Shown: piece after piece, positions 52,393 to 60,807 of the stretch
Position numbering within the stretch: position 1 is the first letter of the stretch
How the letters are laid out: each line of letters starts with the position of its first letter
DNA from: Clostridia bacterium
GTDB taxonomy: Bacteria; Bacillota; Clostridia; Oscillospirales; CAG-272
Length of the DNA stretch: 63,571 nt
Direction: 5' to 3'
Assembly: GCA_017456545.1 (NCBI GenBank)
Contig: JAFTJE010000008.1
Span: 1 to 63,571 of the forward strand
The notes under the pieces: model-generated
What the model was told of the DNA's origin: nothing
The model's input: only the letters and a program-made list of their open reading frames with translations
Database searches by the model: none
Made by a program: the position numbers and the translations under genes

Positions 52393-52437
52393 ATATTAAG
52401 TTTTATTGAGTAATAATTATTTGAGGTAGTGTCTCGA

Positions 52438-52458
52438 GAGATTTCGAGTCAGCCTCAT
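52438..52458 (-). repeat. Partial copy of the tRNA-Ser anticodon arm
   Basis: GAGATTTCGAGTCA here repeats exactly the tRNA segment 52350-52363 (anticodon loop and flanks), followed by GCCTC after a one-base deletion. It lies in the tRNA precursor leader, 46 bp before the mature 5' end, and folds as CTCGA/TCGAG inside GAGG/CCTC. It could be an attachment-site scar or the rest of a deleted tandem tRNA. Confidence 0.65.
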
Positions 52459-52468
52459 TCGTTTCAAC

Positions 52469-52497
52469 AGTATATCACAAAAATATATTATTTGCAA
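52469..52497 (-). promoter_or_regulatory. tRNA-Ser promoter
   Basis: Minus strand TTGCAA (52497-52492), 17 bp, TGA + TATACT (52474-52469). It transcribes through the partial anticodon-arm copy into the tRNA. Confidence 0.78.
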
Positions 52498-52516
52498 TAG
52501 TTTTTCAAAGGAAAAA

Positions 52517-52547
52517 TAAAAAAATTGAGTGGCTGATTATCCACACT
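52517..52547 (-). terminator. Terminator of the 52.6-kb membrane-protein gene
   Basis: Minus strand GAGTG...CACTC with a 12-nt loop, then AATTTTTTT. A TCCACA/TGTGGA hairpin lies just before it. Confidence 0.55.
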
Positions 52548-52621
52548 CCTGTGGAGATTTTGTCGGCTTTGGCTTTCAGCACAGGGATAATACCGCAATG
52601 ATAAGAATGCGTAAAGAGCTT

Positions 52622-53170
52622 TTATCCGTTGAGGCTTTCTATGTAAGGAAGAATAACAGCGATACGGAGAAGGATACCCGAAAGAACGCAGATGGCGTAG
52701 GCACCTAAATGGCAGCATCTGTATTTTAGCTTCGAAATTTTGAAGGGTGCAAGCATTTCCCCCTTAAGCTTTGAAAGAACAAAGGTAATAACCGATGCGG
52801 GAATAAAGAAAATCGCCCATGCACCACCCTCAAATGGAATAAGGAGGGAGCCAAGAATAAAGAGATAAAGTGGGGAAAACATTATACCGTACCCTAAAAT
52901 TACTGACCTTTTGCTGAATTTTACAGGCTGATTAAAGCGAGTCTGCATTTCTATAATGCTATCCTGCTTTATTATCATCCTATTACCCAGAGCCATAAAG
53001 GCAGGAATACCTGCAAGAATAATAACAATAGCTATGTAGAAGGGTATTGCCTCCTTCATATTATCAAGGGCACCTGTCATAAGAAGGGCAACAATTATAA
53101 TGCCTGCAATAGCAAAGCAAACTATGTTTACAATAAGACGAAAAATATTAAAGCTGCCGTTTCCGTTCAT
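52622..53170 (-). CDS. Five-helix membrane protein, unknown function
   Basis: 182 residues from the ATG at 53170, which has GCGAGGAATT before it; the longer frame would run back into the 6S RNA. Five hydrophobic segments: residues about 10-32, 42-64, 92-115, 118-138 and 160-180. No family recognised. Its RBS lies only about 10 bp after the 6S RNA T-run, so it may be expressed by read-through of that RNA. Confidence 0.65.
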   Translation of the reverse strand: MNGNGSFNIFRLIVNIVCFAIAGIIIVALLMTGALDNMKEAIPFYIAIVIILAGIPAFMALGNRMIIKQDSIIEMQTRFNQPVKFSKRSVILGYGIMFSPLYLFILGSLLIPFEGGAWAIFFIPASVITFVLSKLKGEMLAPFKISKLKYRCCHLGAYAICVLSGILLRIAVILPYIESLNG

Positions 53171-53180
53171 AATTCCTCGC

Positions 53181-53405
53181 AAAAAAATACCCGCCGAGCC
53201 GTGTAAAGCAATCATTTGAACCCGGTATTACCAGGGAGGTGTCCTCATAATGGCTTTGTTGCTTCCAACTTCCGTATTTCCCTGACCGGCAAAAGCCTCA
53301 TTAAGAGAGGGAGTACGGGAGGCCTGCATCCCACCATAGGATATTGGACTCCAATTTTATCTTGTAGGTCGAATACATCGCCTTATCACGCACTAAGCAG
53401 GAGTT
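53181..53405 (-). ncRNA. ssrS: 6S RNA
   Basis: About 225 nt, non-coding, foldable into one long hairpin. The ends pair (CCTGCTTAGTGCGTG with CACGGCTCGGCGGG, G-T pairs allowed); further in, GGAG/CTCC, TCCT/AGGA, ATGGT/GCCAT, CCGTA/TACGG and TCCCT/AGGGA stack in order. Between the closing and upper stems is a large open bubble whose 3' side carries the small CCCTGGTAATACCGGG hairpin followed by TTCAAA, as in Bacillota 6S RNAs. It ends GCGGGTATTTTTTT. 6S RNA binds sigma-70-type RNA polymerase holoenzyme and mimics an open promoter. Confidence 0.8.
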
Positions 53406-53437
53406 TTTTATTTAATTTTCAACCACAGGGTAGGGTA

Positions 53438-53692
53438 TTAGTCCTCTTTGTCGTGGTCAATGGTGTTAAGTCGCTTGTCAAAAACGGAGAAAGCCTTTTC
53501 AAGCTCCTTACCCTCAACACTTACAAAGGTGTCCTCTTTTTTACCTGACTGAACTCTTTTGAGAATGTAATATTCAGCCGGAGCAACGGCAAGATACAGG
53601 GCACCGTCTATCTCACATTTGTCTATTACCTCATAATCCCTTTCCGTATCAGTCTCATCGAAAAGAGTGATAAATTCCTTATCCTTCTTCAT
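53438..53692 (-). CDS. DUF1292 family protein
   Basis: 84 residues. FITLFDETDTERDYEVID, LYLAVAPAE and YYILKR match the short acidic DUF1292 family of Clostridia and Bacilli, of unknown function, usually near yrrK/yrzL-type genes but here in front of 6S RNA. AGAGGTGATACT precedes the ATG. The 6S RNA begins about 33 bp after the stop. Confidence 0.88.
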   Translation of the reverse strand: MKKDKEFITLFDETDTERDYEVIDKCEIDGALYLAVAPAEYYILKRVQSGKKEDTFVSVEGKELEKAFSVFDKRLNTIDHDKED

Positions 53693-53719
53693 ATAGTATC
53701 ACCTCTGTTTTCTGATTTT

Positions 53720-53748
53720 ATTTTACCATATATCTGTATTTTTGTCAA
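53720..53748 (-). promoter_or_regulatory. Promoter of DUF1292 (and possibly 6S RNA)
   Basis: Minus strand TTGACA (53748-53743), 17 bp, TGG + TAAAAT (53725-53720), consensus. I find no convincing separate promoter just upstream of the 6S 5' end, so the 6S RNA could be processed from this transcript. Confidence 0.83.
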
Positions 53749-53817
53749 GGGTGTTGTTTTCTATGCTCCAAAGAGTAATTTATAAACGCTTATTTCTCCC
53801 TGTTTAAGAGAGCTTTT

Positions 53818-55008
53818 TTATGCGTCAAATGCCTTCAGAGTTATTGTCTGACGGGTTGCATACGCCTCGTCGCAAAGAGCCTTGAAGTCAAGCTTGTTTT
53901 CCTCGGCAAGGACCTTTTCAAGCTCTGGGCGTGTACGGGGATGACGGGGGGTAAACACGGTACAGCAGTCCTCATATGGAAGGACGGAGGTCTCGTATGT
54001 GCCTATCCTTCTGGAAATTTGTACTATCTCATCCTTATCCATACCGATAAGAGGACGGTATACGGGGATATCGGACATTGCGTTGGTTACATTTATCGCC
54101 TTCATTGTCTGGCTCGCCACCTGACCGAGGCTCTCACCTGTAATAATAGCGTCGCAGTCATAATCGTGGGCAAGACGAACGGAGAGTGCCATCATATACC
54201 TGCGAAGAAGGAGAGTAAAATAGTCCTCGTCACAGTTATCTCTTATCATCTCCTGAATGTGGGTGAGGGAGATAATATGAACTCTTATTTTCGATGTATA
54301 ATCGGTAAGTATTTTTGCAAGCTCAAGCACCTTTTCCTTTGCTCTTTCTGAGGTATATGGGAAGGACTCAAAATGGATTGCCTCCAGCTGTACACCACGC
54401 TTAGCCATCATAAATCCTGCCACAGGGGAGTCAATTCCACCTGACAAAAGCAAAAGACCTCTTCCGCTGGAGCCGTAGGGAATACCACCGGCACCCCTTT
54501 CCTGTCCTGCGTGGATATACGCCTCCCTGTCACGAACCTCAACACGGACAACAATATCCGGGTTATAAAGGTCAACCTTGACTCTTCCGTCAGTTGCTTC
54601 AAGCACTGCGGCACCGACCTCACCGGATATTTCGGGAGAGGAGAGGGGAAAACGCTTATCGGAACGCTTAGCCTCAGCCTTGAAGGTCTTATAGCCTGTA
54701 AGCCTTGAGGGGATGTATTCCTTAACCACCTGAAGAATGGTGTCCATATTCTTTTTACAGGCAGCAGCCCTTGTAACACCTACAAAGCCGAAAACATGCT
54801 TTGCCTGCTCGGTCATATCGTCAATTGTATCAATTGCAGCCTCATCCATAGGCTCAATAAATACTGTGCTTTGGGAATAGAAAATGTTATAGTTACCAAT
54901 ATGCCTTGCTCTGTTTCTTAAATCCTTGAGCATCTTGGCTTCAAAGTCGGAACGGTTGGCACCCTTGAGCACCACCTCACCGTATTTACATAAAATTACT
55001 TCTTTCAT
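53818..55008 (-). CDS. thiI: tRNA 4-thiouridine synthase
   Basis: 396 residues from the ATG at 55008 (GGAAGC upstream); the longer frame runs through the gap after proA. Ferredoxin-like and THUMP domains (KEVILCKYGEVVLKGANR, EVRDREAYIH) precede the PP-loop LLSGGIDSPVAGFMMAKRG. No C-terminal rhodanese domain, as usual in Bacillota. It makes s4U8 in tRNA using ATP and persulfide sulfur from a NifS-like partner, not seen here. The 58-bp gap suggests it belongs to the proB-proA operon. Confidence 0.94.
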   Translation of the reverse strand: MKEVILCKYGEVVLKGANRSDFEAKMLKDLRNRARHIGNYNIFYSQSTVFIEPMDEAAIDTIDDMTEQAKHVFGFVGVTRAAACKKNMDTILQVVKEYIPSRLTGYKTFKAEAKRSDKRFPLSSPEISGEVGAAVLEATDGRVKVDLYNPDIVVRVEVRDREAYIHAGQERGAGGIPYGSSGRGLLLLSGGIDSPVAGFMMAKRGVQLEAIHFESFPYTSERAKEKVLELAKILTDYTSKIRVHIISLTHIQEMIRDNCDEDYFTLLLRRYMMALSVRLAHDYDCDAIITGESLGQVASQTMKAINVTNAMSDIPVYRPLIGMDKDEIVQISRRIGTYETSVLPYEDCCTVFTPRHPRTRPELEKVLAEENKLDFKALCDEAYATRQTITLKAFDA

Positions 55009-55066
55009 AGTAAAGCTTCCTTTATTTGTGTGGGATAGGCTGTCATCATACAGAATTGCATATAGC

Positions 55067-56317
55067 TTATCTTGTGTGACCGTCACCCTTTATAATGTAT
55101 TTTGTAGTGGTAAGTGCCGAAAGACCCATGGGTCCCCGTACATGCAGCTTCTGGGTGGAAATTCCGATTTCTGCACCGAGACCGAATTCTCCACCGTCTG
55201 TAAATCTTGTAGAGGCATTTACATATAGAGAGCAGGAGTCAATGGAGCCGGTAAAGTAATCTGCACATCGGGAGTCCTCGGTAATTATGGATTCGCTGTG
55301 ACCCGTGGAGTATTTTCTTATGTGCTCGACAGCCTCGTATACGCTGTCAACAGCCTTACACGAGATAATATAATCATCGTATTCGGTGGCATAGTCCTCC
55401 TCTGTTGCCTCACTGATACCGGGCAGAATATCGCAGCATACGGGACAGCCACGGAATTCAAGGCTCACATCCCTTGTAGCATTGTAAAATCTCTGTAAAA
55501 ATTCTTCTGCCACGGATTTATGCACAAGCACTGTTTCAATAGCGTTGCATACGGAAGGACGGGAGCATTTTGCGTTTATGGCAACGGAGAGAGCCATATC
55601 AATATCGGCACATCTGTCAACATACAGATGGCAGTTTCCCGCACCTGTTTCAATTACGGGAACACGGGCATTTTCTACCACGGATTTTATAAGTCCCTTG
55701 CCTCCACGGGGAATAAGAACATCCACTCCCCCACGCATTTGCATAAGTGCGTTACTGCTTTCCCTTGTTGTATCCTCGATAAGAGCTACACAGTTTTCAT
55801 CAAAGCCACACTCGGAAAGAGTGGAACGGATAACCGACACAATAGCCTTATTTGAATTTATAGCCTCCTTGCCACCACGCAAAATTACTGCATTACCGCT
55901 TTTGATACAGAGGGAGGATGCATCGGGAGTTACATTGGGTCTTGCCTCATAAATCATAGCCACAACTCCAAGGGGTACAGAGGTTTTATGGATTTCAAGA
56001 CCGTTTGGGCGTGTAAATATTTCTCCTGTGCCGATGGGGTCGGGAAGATCTGCAATTTTAATTATAGCCCTTGCAATATCCTTTATCCTCGCCTGATTCA
56101 GCATAAGTCTGTCCTGCATGGACTCCTTCATACCGTTGGCTACGGCGTTTTCAAGGTCCTTGGCGTTAGCCTTTATAATCTCATCGGAGGAGTTGAGTAT
56201 AGCCTCGGCTATTTTAAGAAGAGCAAGACTCCTTTCGCCTCCACTTTTTTTACTCAAGGAGAGGGATGCTCTTCTTGCTGAGTCGCAAATGGCTTTGACA
56301 TTTTCGTATGCGTTCAT
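55067..56317 (-). CDS. proA: Glutamate-5-semialdehyde dehydrogenase (gamma-glutamyl phosphate reductase)
   Basis: 416 residues. VPLGVVAMIYEARPNVTPDA, LRGGKEA and the catalytic Cys in NAKCSRPSVCNA, plus GEFGLGAEIGISTQKLH near the end, identify ProA. It reduces gamma-glutamyl phosphate with NADPH, the second step of proline synthesis. Its ATG overlaps the proB stop by one base (TAATG). Confidence 0.96.
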   Translation of the reverse strand: MNAYENVKAICDSARRASLSLSKKSGGERSLALLKIAEAILNSSDEIIKANAKDLENAVANGMKESMQDRLMLNQARIKDIARAIIKIADLPDPIGTGEIFTRPNGLEIHKTSVPLGVVAMIYEARPNVTPDASSLCIKSGNAVILRGGKEAINSNKAIVSVIRSTLSECGFDENCVALIEDTTRESSNALMQMRGGVDVLIPRGGKGLIKSVVENARVPVIETGAGNCHLYVDRCADIDMALSVAINAKCSRPSVCNAIETVLVHKSVAEEFLQRFYNATRDVSLEFRGCPVCCDILPGISEATEEDYATEYDDYIISCKAVDSVYEAVEHIRKYSTGHSESIITEDSRCADYFTGSIDSCSLYVNASTRFTDGGEFGLGAEIGISTQKLHVRGPMGLSALTTTKYIIKGDGHTR

Positions 56318-57111
56318 TACTTATCCTTTCTCGGTGCAAAGTAGGTGCCTACATGCTTACCGTCAAGTATCTGATAGAGAATATACGGGTCCTCACCGTT
56401 AATAATCAGCATAGGGATACCCATATTTGTAGCGATGGATGCTGCCTTGATTTTTGCAATCATACCACCTGTGCCTCGGTTAGTACCTGCACCTCCGGCA
56501 TAGGAACGGATTTCATCATTGATTTCCTCCACACGGTCAATAAGGACAGCATCGGGATTTTTACGGGGGTCCTTATTGTAAAGACCGTCAATATCACTGA
56601 GATTAATAATAAGGTCAGCGTCGGAGGCAATACCAACATATGCAGAGAGGGTATCGTTGCCGCCAAACTGCATCTCCTCGCTGGAAACGGAGTCGTTTTC
56701 GTTAACTATGGGAATGCATTTCATATCCACAAGGGTGTGGAAGGTATTTCTTACAAGCTCCAGACGGTGAGGGTCGTCAATAACATCCTTCGTCATAAGT
56801 ATCTGGGCTACGGTGTGTCCGTATTCTGCAAAGAAATTCTCATATATCTTCATAAGCTGGCTCTGTCCGACTGCTGCACACGCCTGCTTTTTTGCCAATG
56901 TGTCGGGATAGGTGCCAAGCCCCAGCTTCGCATATCCGGCACCAACAGCACCCGAGCTTACCATAATTACCTCGTGCCCTGCGTTTTTGAAGTCGGAAAT
57001 AGTGCGTACAAGGGCCTCTATTCTGCGAAGATTGAGAGAGCCGTTCTGGTAGGTTAATGTAGAGGTTCCTATTTTTACCACTATTCTTTTACAATTTTTG
57101 ATAACACTCAT
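56317..57111 (-). CDS. proB: Glutamate 5-kinase, short form
   Basis: 264 residues: the amino-acid kinase domain only, without the C-terminal PUA domain of E. coli ProB (367 residues). RIVVKIGTSTLT at the start, VSSGAVGAG, NENDSVS and the GTNRGTGGMIAKIKAA loop are clear. It makes gamma-glutamyl phosphate and is normally feedback-inhibited by proline. TTGGAGAATTATT precedes the ATG. First gene of proB-proA(-thiI). Confidence 0.95.
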   Translation of the reverse strand: MSVIKNCKRIVVKIGTSTLTYQNGSLNLRRIEALVRTISDFKNAGHEVIMVSSGAVGAGYAKLGLGTYPDTLAKKQACAAVGQSQLMKIYENFFAEYGHTVAQILMTKDVIDDPHRLELVRNTFHTLVDMKCIPIVNENDSVSSEEMQFGGNDTLSAYVGIASDADLIINLSDIDGLYNKDPRKNPDAVLIDRVEEINDEIRSYAGGAGTNRGTGGMIAKIKAASIATNMGIPMLIINGEDPYILYQILDGKHVGTYFAPRKDK

Positions 57112-57216
57112 AATAATTCTCCAAAAAAATCAAAAATCTGCTTGAATAAATATCGTAATTAATATATAATTAAGGTGAGGTCGCCTTTGAGTATATAAAA
57201 TAAATGCGATTTTATA

Positions 57217-57222
57217 TATAAT
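57217..57222 (+). promoter_or_regulatory. Probable -10 of the zapA operon
   Basis: TATAAT at 57217-57222 without a well-spaced -35 (TTGAGT is 24 bp upstream). A start near 57229 would make the in-frame ATG at 57229 leaderless and supports the ATG at 57268. Confidence 0.4.
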
Positions 57223-57267
57223 ATCATTATGGCAGACAAAATTCAAGTGTTTTTGAGAGGAAAAGAG

Positions 57268-57579
57268 ATGAAAGAAAAATTTTATGTTGATATCGGCGGT
57301 ATCAAGCTTGGTATAGTGTCCGAGGAGGGCAGAGAGTATGTTGAGGGTATTGCAAAGACCGTCAACGACAGAATTATGGGTATGGTAAGCACACAGAAGA
57401 ACTGCTCTCTTGTTGAGGCTGCTATTTTCTGTGCTATGGATTTTTACAGCACTCACGAAACAAATGAAAAGAAGCTTAAGAATTTAGAGGCTCAGATAGC
57501 TCTTTACCAGGTTAATGTGAACAGACTCAAGAGAGAAAATGAGGAGCTACAGGCAAAGCTTAAATACAATGGCAGATAA
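57268..57579 (+). CDS. zapA: Cell division protein ZapA
   Basis: 103 residues from the ATG at 57268 (AGAGGAAAAG upstream). KEKFYVDIGGIKLGIVSEEGREYVEGIAK is the globular head and the rest, rich in Glu/Lys/Leu heptads (KKLKNLEAQIALYQVNVNRLKRE), is a dimer/tetramer coiled coil. ZapA bundles FtsZ filaments at the Z ring. It overlaps the U32 gene by 11 bp, a common Clostridia arrangement. Confidence 0.9.
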   Translation: MKEKFYVDIGGIKLGIVSEEGREYVEGIAKTVNDRIMGMVSTQKNCSLVEAAIFCAMDFYSTHETNEKKLKNLEAQIALYQVNVNRLKRENEELQAKLKYNGR

Positions 57580-59557
57580 AATATTAAAACCGGAGCTTCT
57601 TTGTCCCGCAGGGGATACAGAGGCTCTTTTAGGAGCTATTGCAGGAGGGGCGGACGCTGTTTATCTGGGTGCAGACCTTTTTAATGCAAGAATAAGGGCA
57701 AATAATTTCACCTTGGACGGAGTGGCAGATGCCACCCGCCTTTGTCACGCCTATGGGGTGAAAATTTATGTCACCCTTAATATAGCCATACACGAGAGGG
57801 AAATGCAGACAGTGCTTGACTATGTATCCTCTCTTTACTCATCGGGGGTCGATGCACTTATTGTTTCCGACCTCGGTGCTATGAGAGAGATAAGAAAGCA
57901 TTTTCCCGATTTTGAGCTCCATGCAAGCACACAGTGTACTGTACACAATACCGACGGTGCACGGTTCCTTCATATACGGGGCTGTAAGAGAGTAGTTGTG
58001 GCAAGGGAGCTTGACAGGGCTAATATGGAACGCATATGCAAGGGGGCAGGCTGTGAGATAGAGGCATTTATCCACGGTGCCCACTGTATGTCCGTATCGG
58101 GTCAGTGTCTTATGAGCTACGCTATGGGAGGCAGAAGCGGTAACAGGGGAGAATGTGCACAGCCCTGCCGTTTGCCTTACAGAATCTGTGGAAAAAACGG
58201 CTATTTTCTGAGTCTTAAGGATATGTCCCTGTCGGACCATATCACAGAGCTTTCGGAGATTGGCGTTTCCTCTCTCAAAATAGAGGGTAGAATGAAAAGT
58301 GCCGACTATGTTTACGGTGTTGCATCCACCTTCCGTTCCATGCTTGACGGTGGCAGAAACGCAACCGTAAAGGAAAAAGCACATCTGTCCTCTCTCTTTT
58401 CCAGACAGGGCTTTAGTGACGGTTACTTTGTTAATAAGATAGACTCGTCTATGCTTGGTATCCGTTCCGAGGAGAACAAGGCAGAGAGCCGCAATATATC
58501 CGGCAGAGAAATCAGCTTGCCAAAAATCAAGCTTGATATGCACGGCGTGTTCAAGGTGGGTATGCCCTCTGTATTGACTGCTACCGTCAACGGGCTGACA
58601 GCTACCGTATACGGAGATATGGTTTCGGAGGCTGTAAATGCTCCTATGACCGAGGAGAGCATTATAAAAAGCCTTACAAAGCTGGGGAACACTCCCTATT
58701 GCTCGGGCAATGTGAAAATCGAAAAGGACGAAAACATAATAATAAGAGTATCTTCTCTGAATGCTTTAAGAAGAGACTGTATAAACAAGCTTCTTGAAAC
58801 ATCAAGAGAGAAAAGGGAGGCTGTCTATGCTTCCACCTACAACAGATACAAAAAAACTGTTATGCGTACGGCAGTATTTTCAAGAATAGAGCAAATCCCC
58901 GAGGATGTGTCCTATTTTGACCGTGTATATGTATATCTTGACAGATACAAGGCAGGTGGACGGGCAAATGGAATATATATGCCTCCTGTAATTTTAGACA
59001 GCGAATGGGAATCCGTGGAGAAAATGCTGAGGGATGCTAAGGCAGACGGAGTCATATATGCCATAGCTACCAATATAGGTCAGATAGACAGACTCAAAAA
59101 AATGGGCTTTATAATCTCAGCCGACTATAGATTCAATGTATTTAACCGACCCTGTGTGGATTATCTTAGGGATGAGGGCTTTGATACAGTTATAATCTCC
59201 CCGGAGCTTACCTTAGCTCAGGCAAGGGAGCTGTCCGGCAACAGTGTAATAGTTTACGGTAATATTCCTGTTATGACCACCCATAAGTGTATTATTAAGG
59301 ATACGGCAGGCTGTGACAGGTGTAATACCTATATGACTGACAGAATGGGGGCATCCTTCTTCTGCGAGGGCATTTTCGGTCACAGAAATATAATTTACAA
59401 TAGCGTACCTGTGTATATGGCAGATAAAATGGATACCGTCAGGGATTTTTCCCACCATTTTATCTTCTCAAGTGAGACAAGGGAGCAATGTGCAAAAATA
59501 ATCGAGGCATACAAAAGGGGTATGCCTACGGACAAAAAAATAAAAAGGATTAAGTAA
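57569..59557 (+). CDS. U32-family peptidase
   Basis: 662 residues from the ATG at 57569. KPELLCPAGDTEALLGAI opens the TIM-barrel-like domain; the family signature ALCMSVSGQC-type region reads HCMSVSGQCLMSY, then GGRSGNRGECAQPCRLPY. A second half carries the DUF3656-type collagenase extension. Relatives include the collagenase PrtC and the RNA hydroxylases RlhA/TrhP; the RlhA/TrhP type of role (tRNA or rRNA hydroxylation) is the more likely one for housekeeping neighbours. Overlaps zapA. Confidence 0.9.
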   Translation: MADKILKPELLCPAGDTEALLGAIAGGADAVYLGADLFNARIRANNFTLDGVADATRLCHAYGVKIYVTLNIAIHEREMQTVLDYVSSLYSSGVDALIVSDLGAMREIRKHFPDFELHASTQCTVHNTDGARFLHIRGCKRVVVARELDRANMERICKGAGCEIEAFIHGAHCMSVSGQCLMSYAMGGRSGNRGECAQPCRLPYRICGKNGYFLSLKDMSLSDHITELSEIGVSSLKIEGRMKSADYVYGVASTFRSMLDGGRNATVKEKAHLSSLFSRQGFSDGYFVNKIDSSMLGIRSEENKAESRNISGREISLPKIKLDMHGVFKVGMPSVLTATVNGLTATVYGDMVSEAVNAPMTEESIIKSLTKLGNTPYCSGNVKIEKDENIIIRVSSLNALRRDCINKLLETSREKREAVYASTYNRYKKTVMRTAVFSRIEQIPEDVSYFDRVYVYLDRYKAGGRANGIYMPPVILDSEWESVEKMLRDAKADGVIYAIATNIGQIDRLKKMGFIISADYRFNVFNRPCVDYLRDEGFDTVIISPELTLAQARELSGNSVIVYGNIPVMTTHKCIIKDTAGCDRCNTYMTDRMGASFFCEGIFGHRNIIYNSVPVYMADKMDTVRDFSHHFIFSSETREQCAKIIEAYKRGMPTDKKIKRIK

Positions 59558-59562
59558 AATAT

Positions 59563-60129
59563 ATGAAAATCGTATTGGCATCCAAATCCCCCAGAAGGAG
59601 GGAGCTCCTTTCGCTGATTTGCAAGGATTTTGAAATCCGTGTATCCGACGCAGATGAAGGATATGGGGAGGACATCCCACTTTGTACAGTACCAAAGATA
59701 CTGTCCGAACGCAAGGCAATGGCTGTCCCTATGGCTGAGGATGAAATAATTATTGGCTGTGATACCGTTGTTTTAATTGATAATGAGCTTCTCGGCAAGC
59801 CGAAAACAAGGGAAAGGGCAATAGAGATGCTTGGCAAAATGTCGGGCAGAGAGCATGAGGTTATAAGTGGTCTTACTGTAAGAAAAGGAGATAAGGTATA
59901 CTCGGAGGCTGTTTCCTCCACTGTATATATGAGGAAGCTTTCGCTAAGGGAAATAGAAAAATATGTAGATGAGTGGAGGCCCCTTGATAAGGCAGGTGCC
60001 TACGGTATACAGGAGATGGCAGGCTCCTTTGTGTCAAGGATAGAGGGAGATTTTTATAATATTGTAGGATTGCCCCTTTGTCGCCTTGTGGAGATTTTAT
60101 CTGATGAATTTGGTGTTTGCTTGGCGTAA
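59563..60129 (+). CDS. maf: Maf-like nucleoside triphosphate pyrophosphatase
   Basis: 188 residues. IVLASKSPRRRELLSLI at the start, CDTVVLIDNELLGKP, and GKPKTRERAIEMLGKMSG match Maf/YhdE, which hydrolyses dTTP/UTP and modified nucleotides and affects septation. Five bases after the U32 stop. The frame is continuous with the ZapA-U32 run. Confidence 0.94.
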   Translation: MKIVLASKSPRRRELLSLICKDFEIRVSDADEGYGEDIPLCTVPKILSERKAMAVPMAEDEIIIGCDTVVLIDNELLGKPKTRERAIEMLGKMSGREHEVISGLTVRKGDKVYSEAVSSTVYMRKLSLREIEKYVDEWRPLDKAGAYGIQEMAGSFVSRIEGDFYNIVGLPLCRLVEILSDEFGVCLA

Positions 60130-60162
60130 ATAATCAAAAAATGTAGGGAGGAGTGTATAATT

Positions 60163-60807
60163 TTGACTATAAAACAGAAAAAGGAAAAAATTAACGGTGT
60201 TGTACACGCCTTGAAGGAAATATACCCTGTGGCTCTGTGCTCCCTGGAATACGGGGGCGAGGGGTGGAAGCTCCTTGTAATGGGCAGGCTCAGTGCCCAA
60301 TGCACCGATGAGAGAGTAAATATAGTGTGCAGGGAGCTGTTTTCCGTTTATCCTACTATGGAGTCCTTGGCAGATGCTCCCCTTGAGGATATTGAAAGGA
60401 TAGTTAAGCCCTGTGGCCTTTATAAAATGAAGGCAAGCTCTATAAGGGCGTCTATGAACAGACTTATTAGGGAATATAACGGAGTTATTCCGAATGATAT
60501 GGATGAGCTTCTTAAATTTGAGGGAGTAGGCAGAAAGATAGCAAATCTGCTTCTTGGCGACCTGTACGGTATGCCTGCTATTGTGGCAGATACCCACTGT
60601 ATGCGTATCTGTGGCAGATTGGGTATGTACCCCGAGGGACAGAAGGACCCCCTAAAAACCGAAAGGATAATGTCAAGACTCATAGAACCGTCGGAGCAGA
60701 GTGATTTCTGCCACAGGATGGTGCTTTTTGGCAGGGAGTATTGTACTGCAAAGAATCCGAAATGTAATATTTGCCCGATTTATGGGCTTTGTAAAGGAGA
60801 AAAATGA
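60163..60807 (+). CDS. nth: Endonuclease III
   Basis: 214 residues with a TTG start after GGGAGGAG. The helix-hairpin-helix LLKFEGVGRKIANLLL holds the catalytic Lys, VADTHCMRICGRLG the catalytic Asp, and EYCTAKNPKCNICPIYGLC the C-x6-C-x2-C-x5-C [4Fe-4S] cluster. It removes oxidised pyrimidines from DNA and nicks the abasic site. It overlaps the SGNH gene by 4 bp. Confidence 0.95.
   Translation: MTIKQKKEKINGVVHALKEIYPVALCSLEYGGEGWKLLVMGRLSAQCTDERVNIVCRELFSVYPTMESLADAPLEDIERIVKPCGLYKMKASSIRASMNRLIREYNGVIPNDMDELLKFEGVGRKIANLLLGDLYGMPAIVADTHCMRICGRLGMYPEGQKDPLKTERIMSRLIEPSEQSDFCHRMVLFGREYCTAKNPKCNICPIYGLCKGEK

Noticed and set aside
52080-52394. 104-codon minus-strand frame through the tRNA
   Set aside because: Its first 30 codons are the tRNA gene and its terminator, so it cannot be a gene as written.
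53216-53548. 110-codon plus-strand frame, or SRP RNA, at the 6S locus
   Set aside because: The frame has no RBS and lies antisense to a structured RNA. The SRP domain IV pattern (GGUCAGGUCCGGAAGGAAGCAG type) is not matched, while the single long bubbled hairpin fits 6S.
57165-57190. AAGGTGAGGTCGCCTT near-palindrome between proB and zapA as an operator
   Set aside because: Only four base pairs at each end match, and no second copy or regulator supports it.
57229-57267. Upstream ATG (57229) as the zapA start
   Set aside because: No RBS, and it coincides with the predicted transcription start; the ATG at 57268 has AGAGGA and gives the normal ZapA length.
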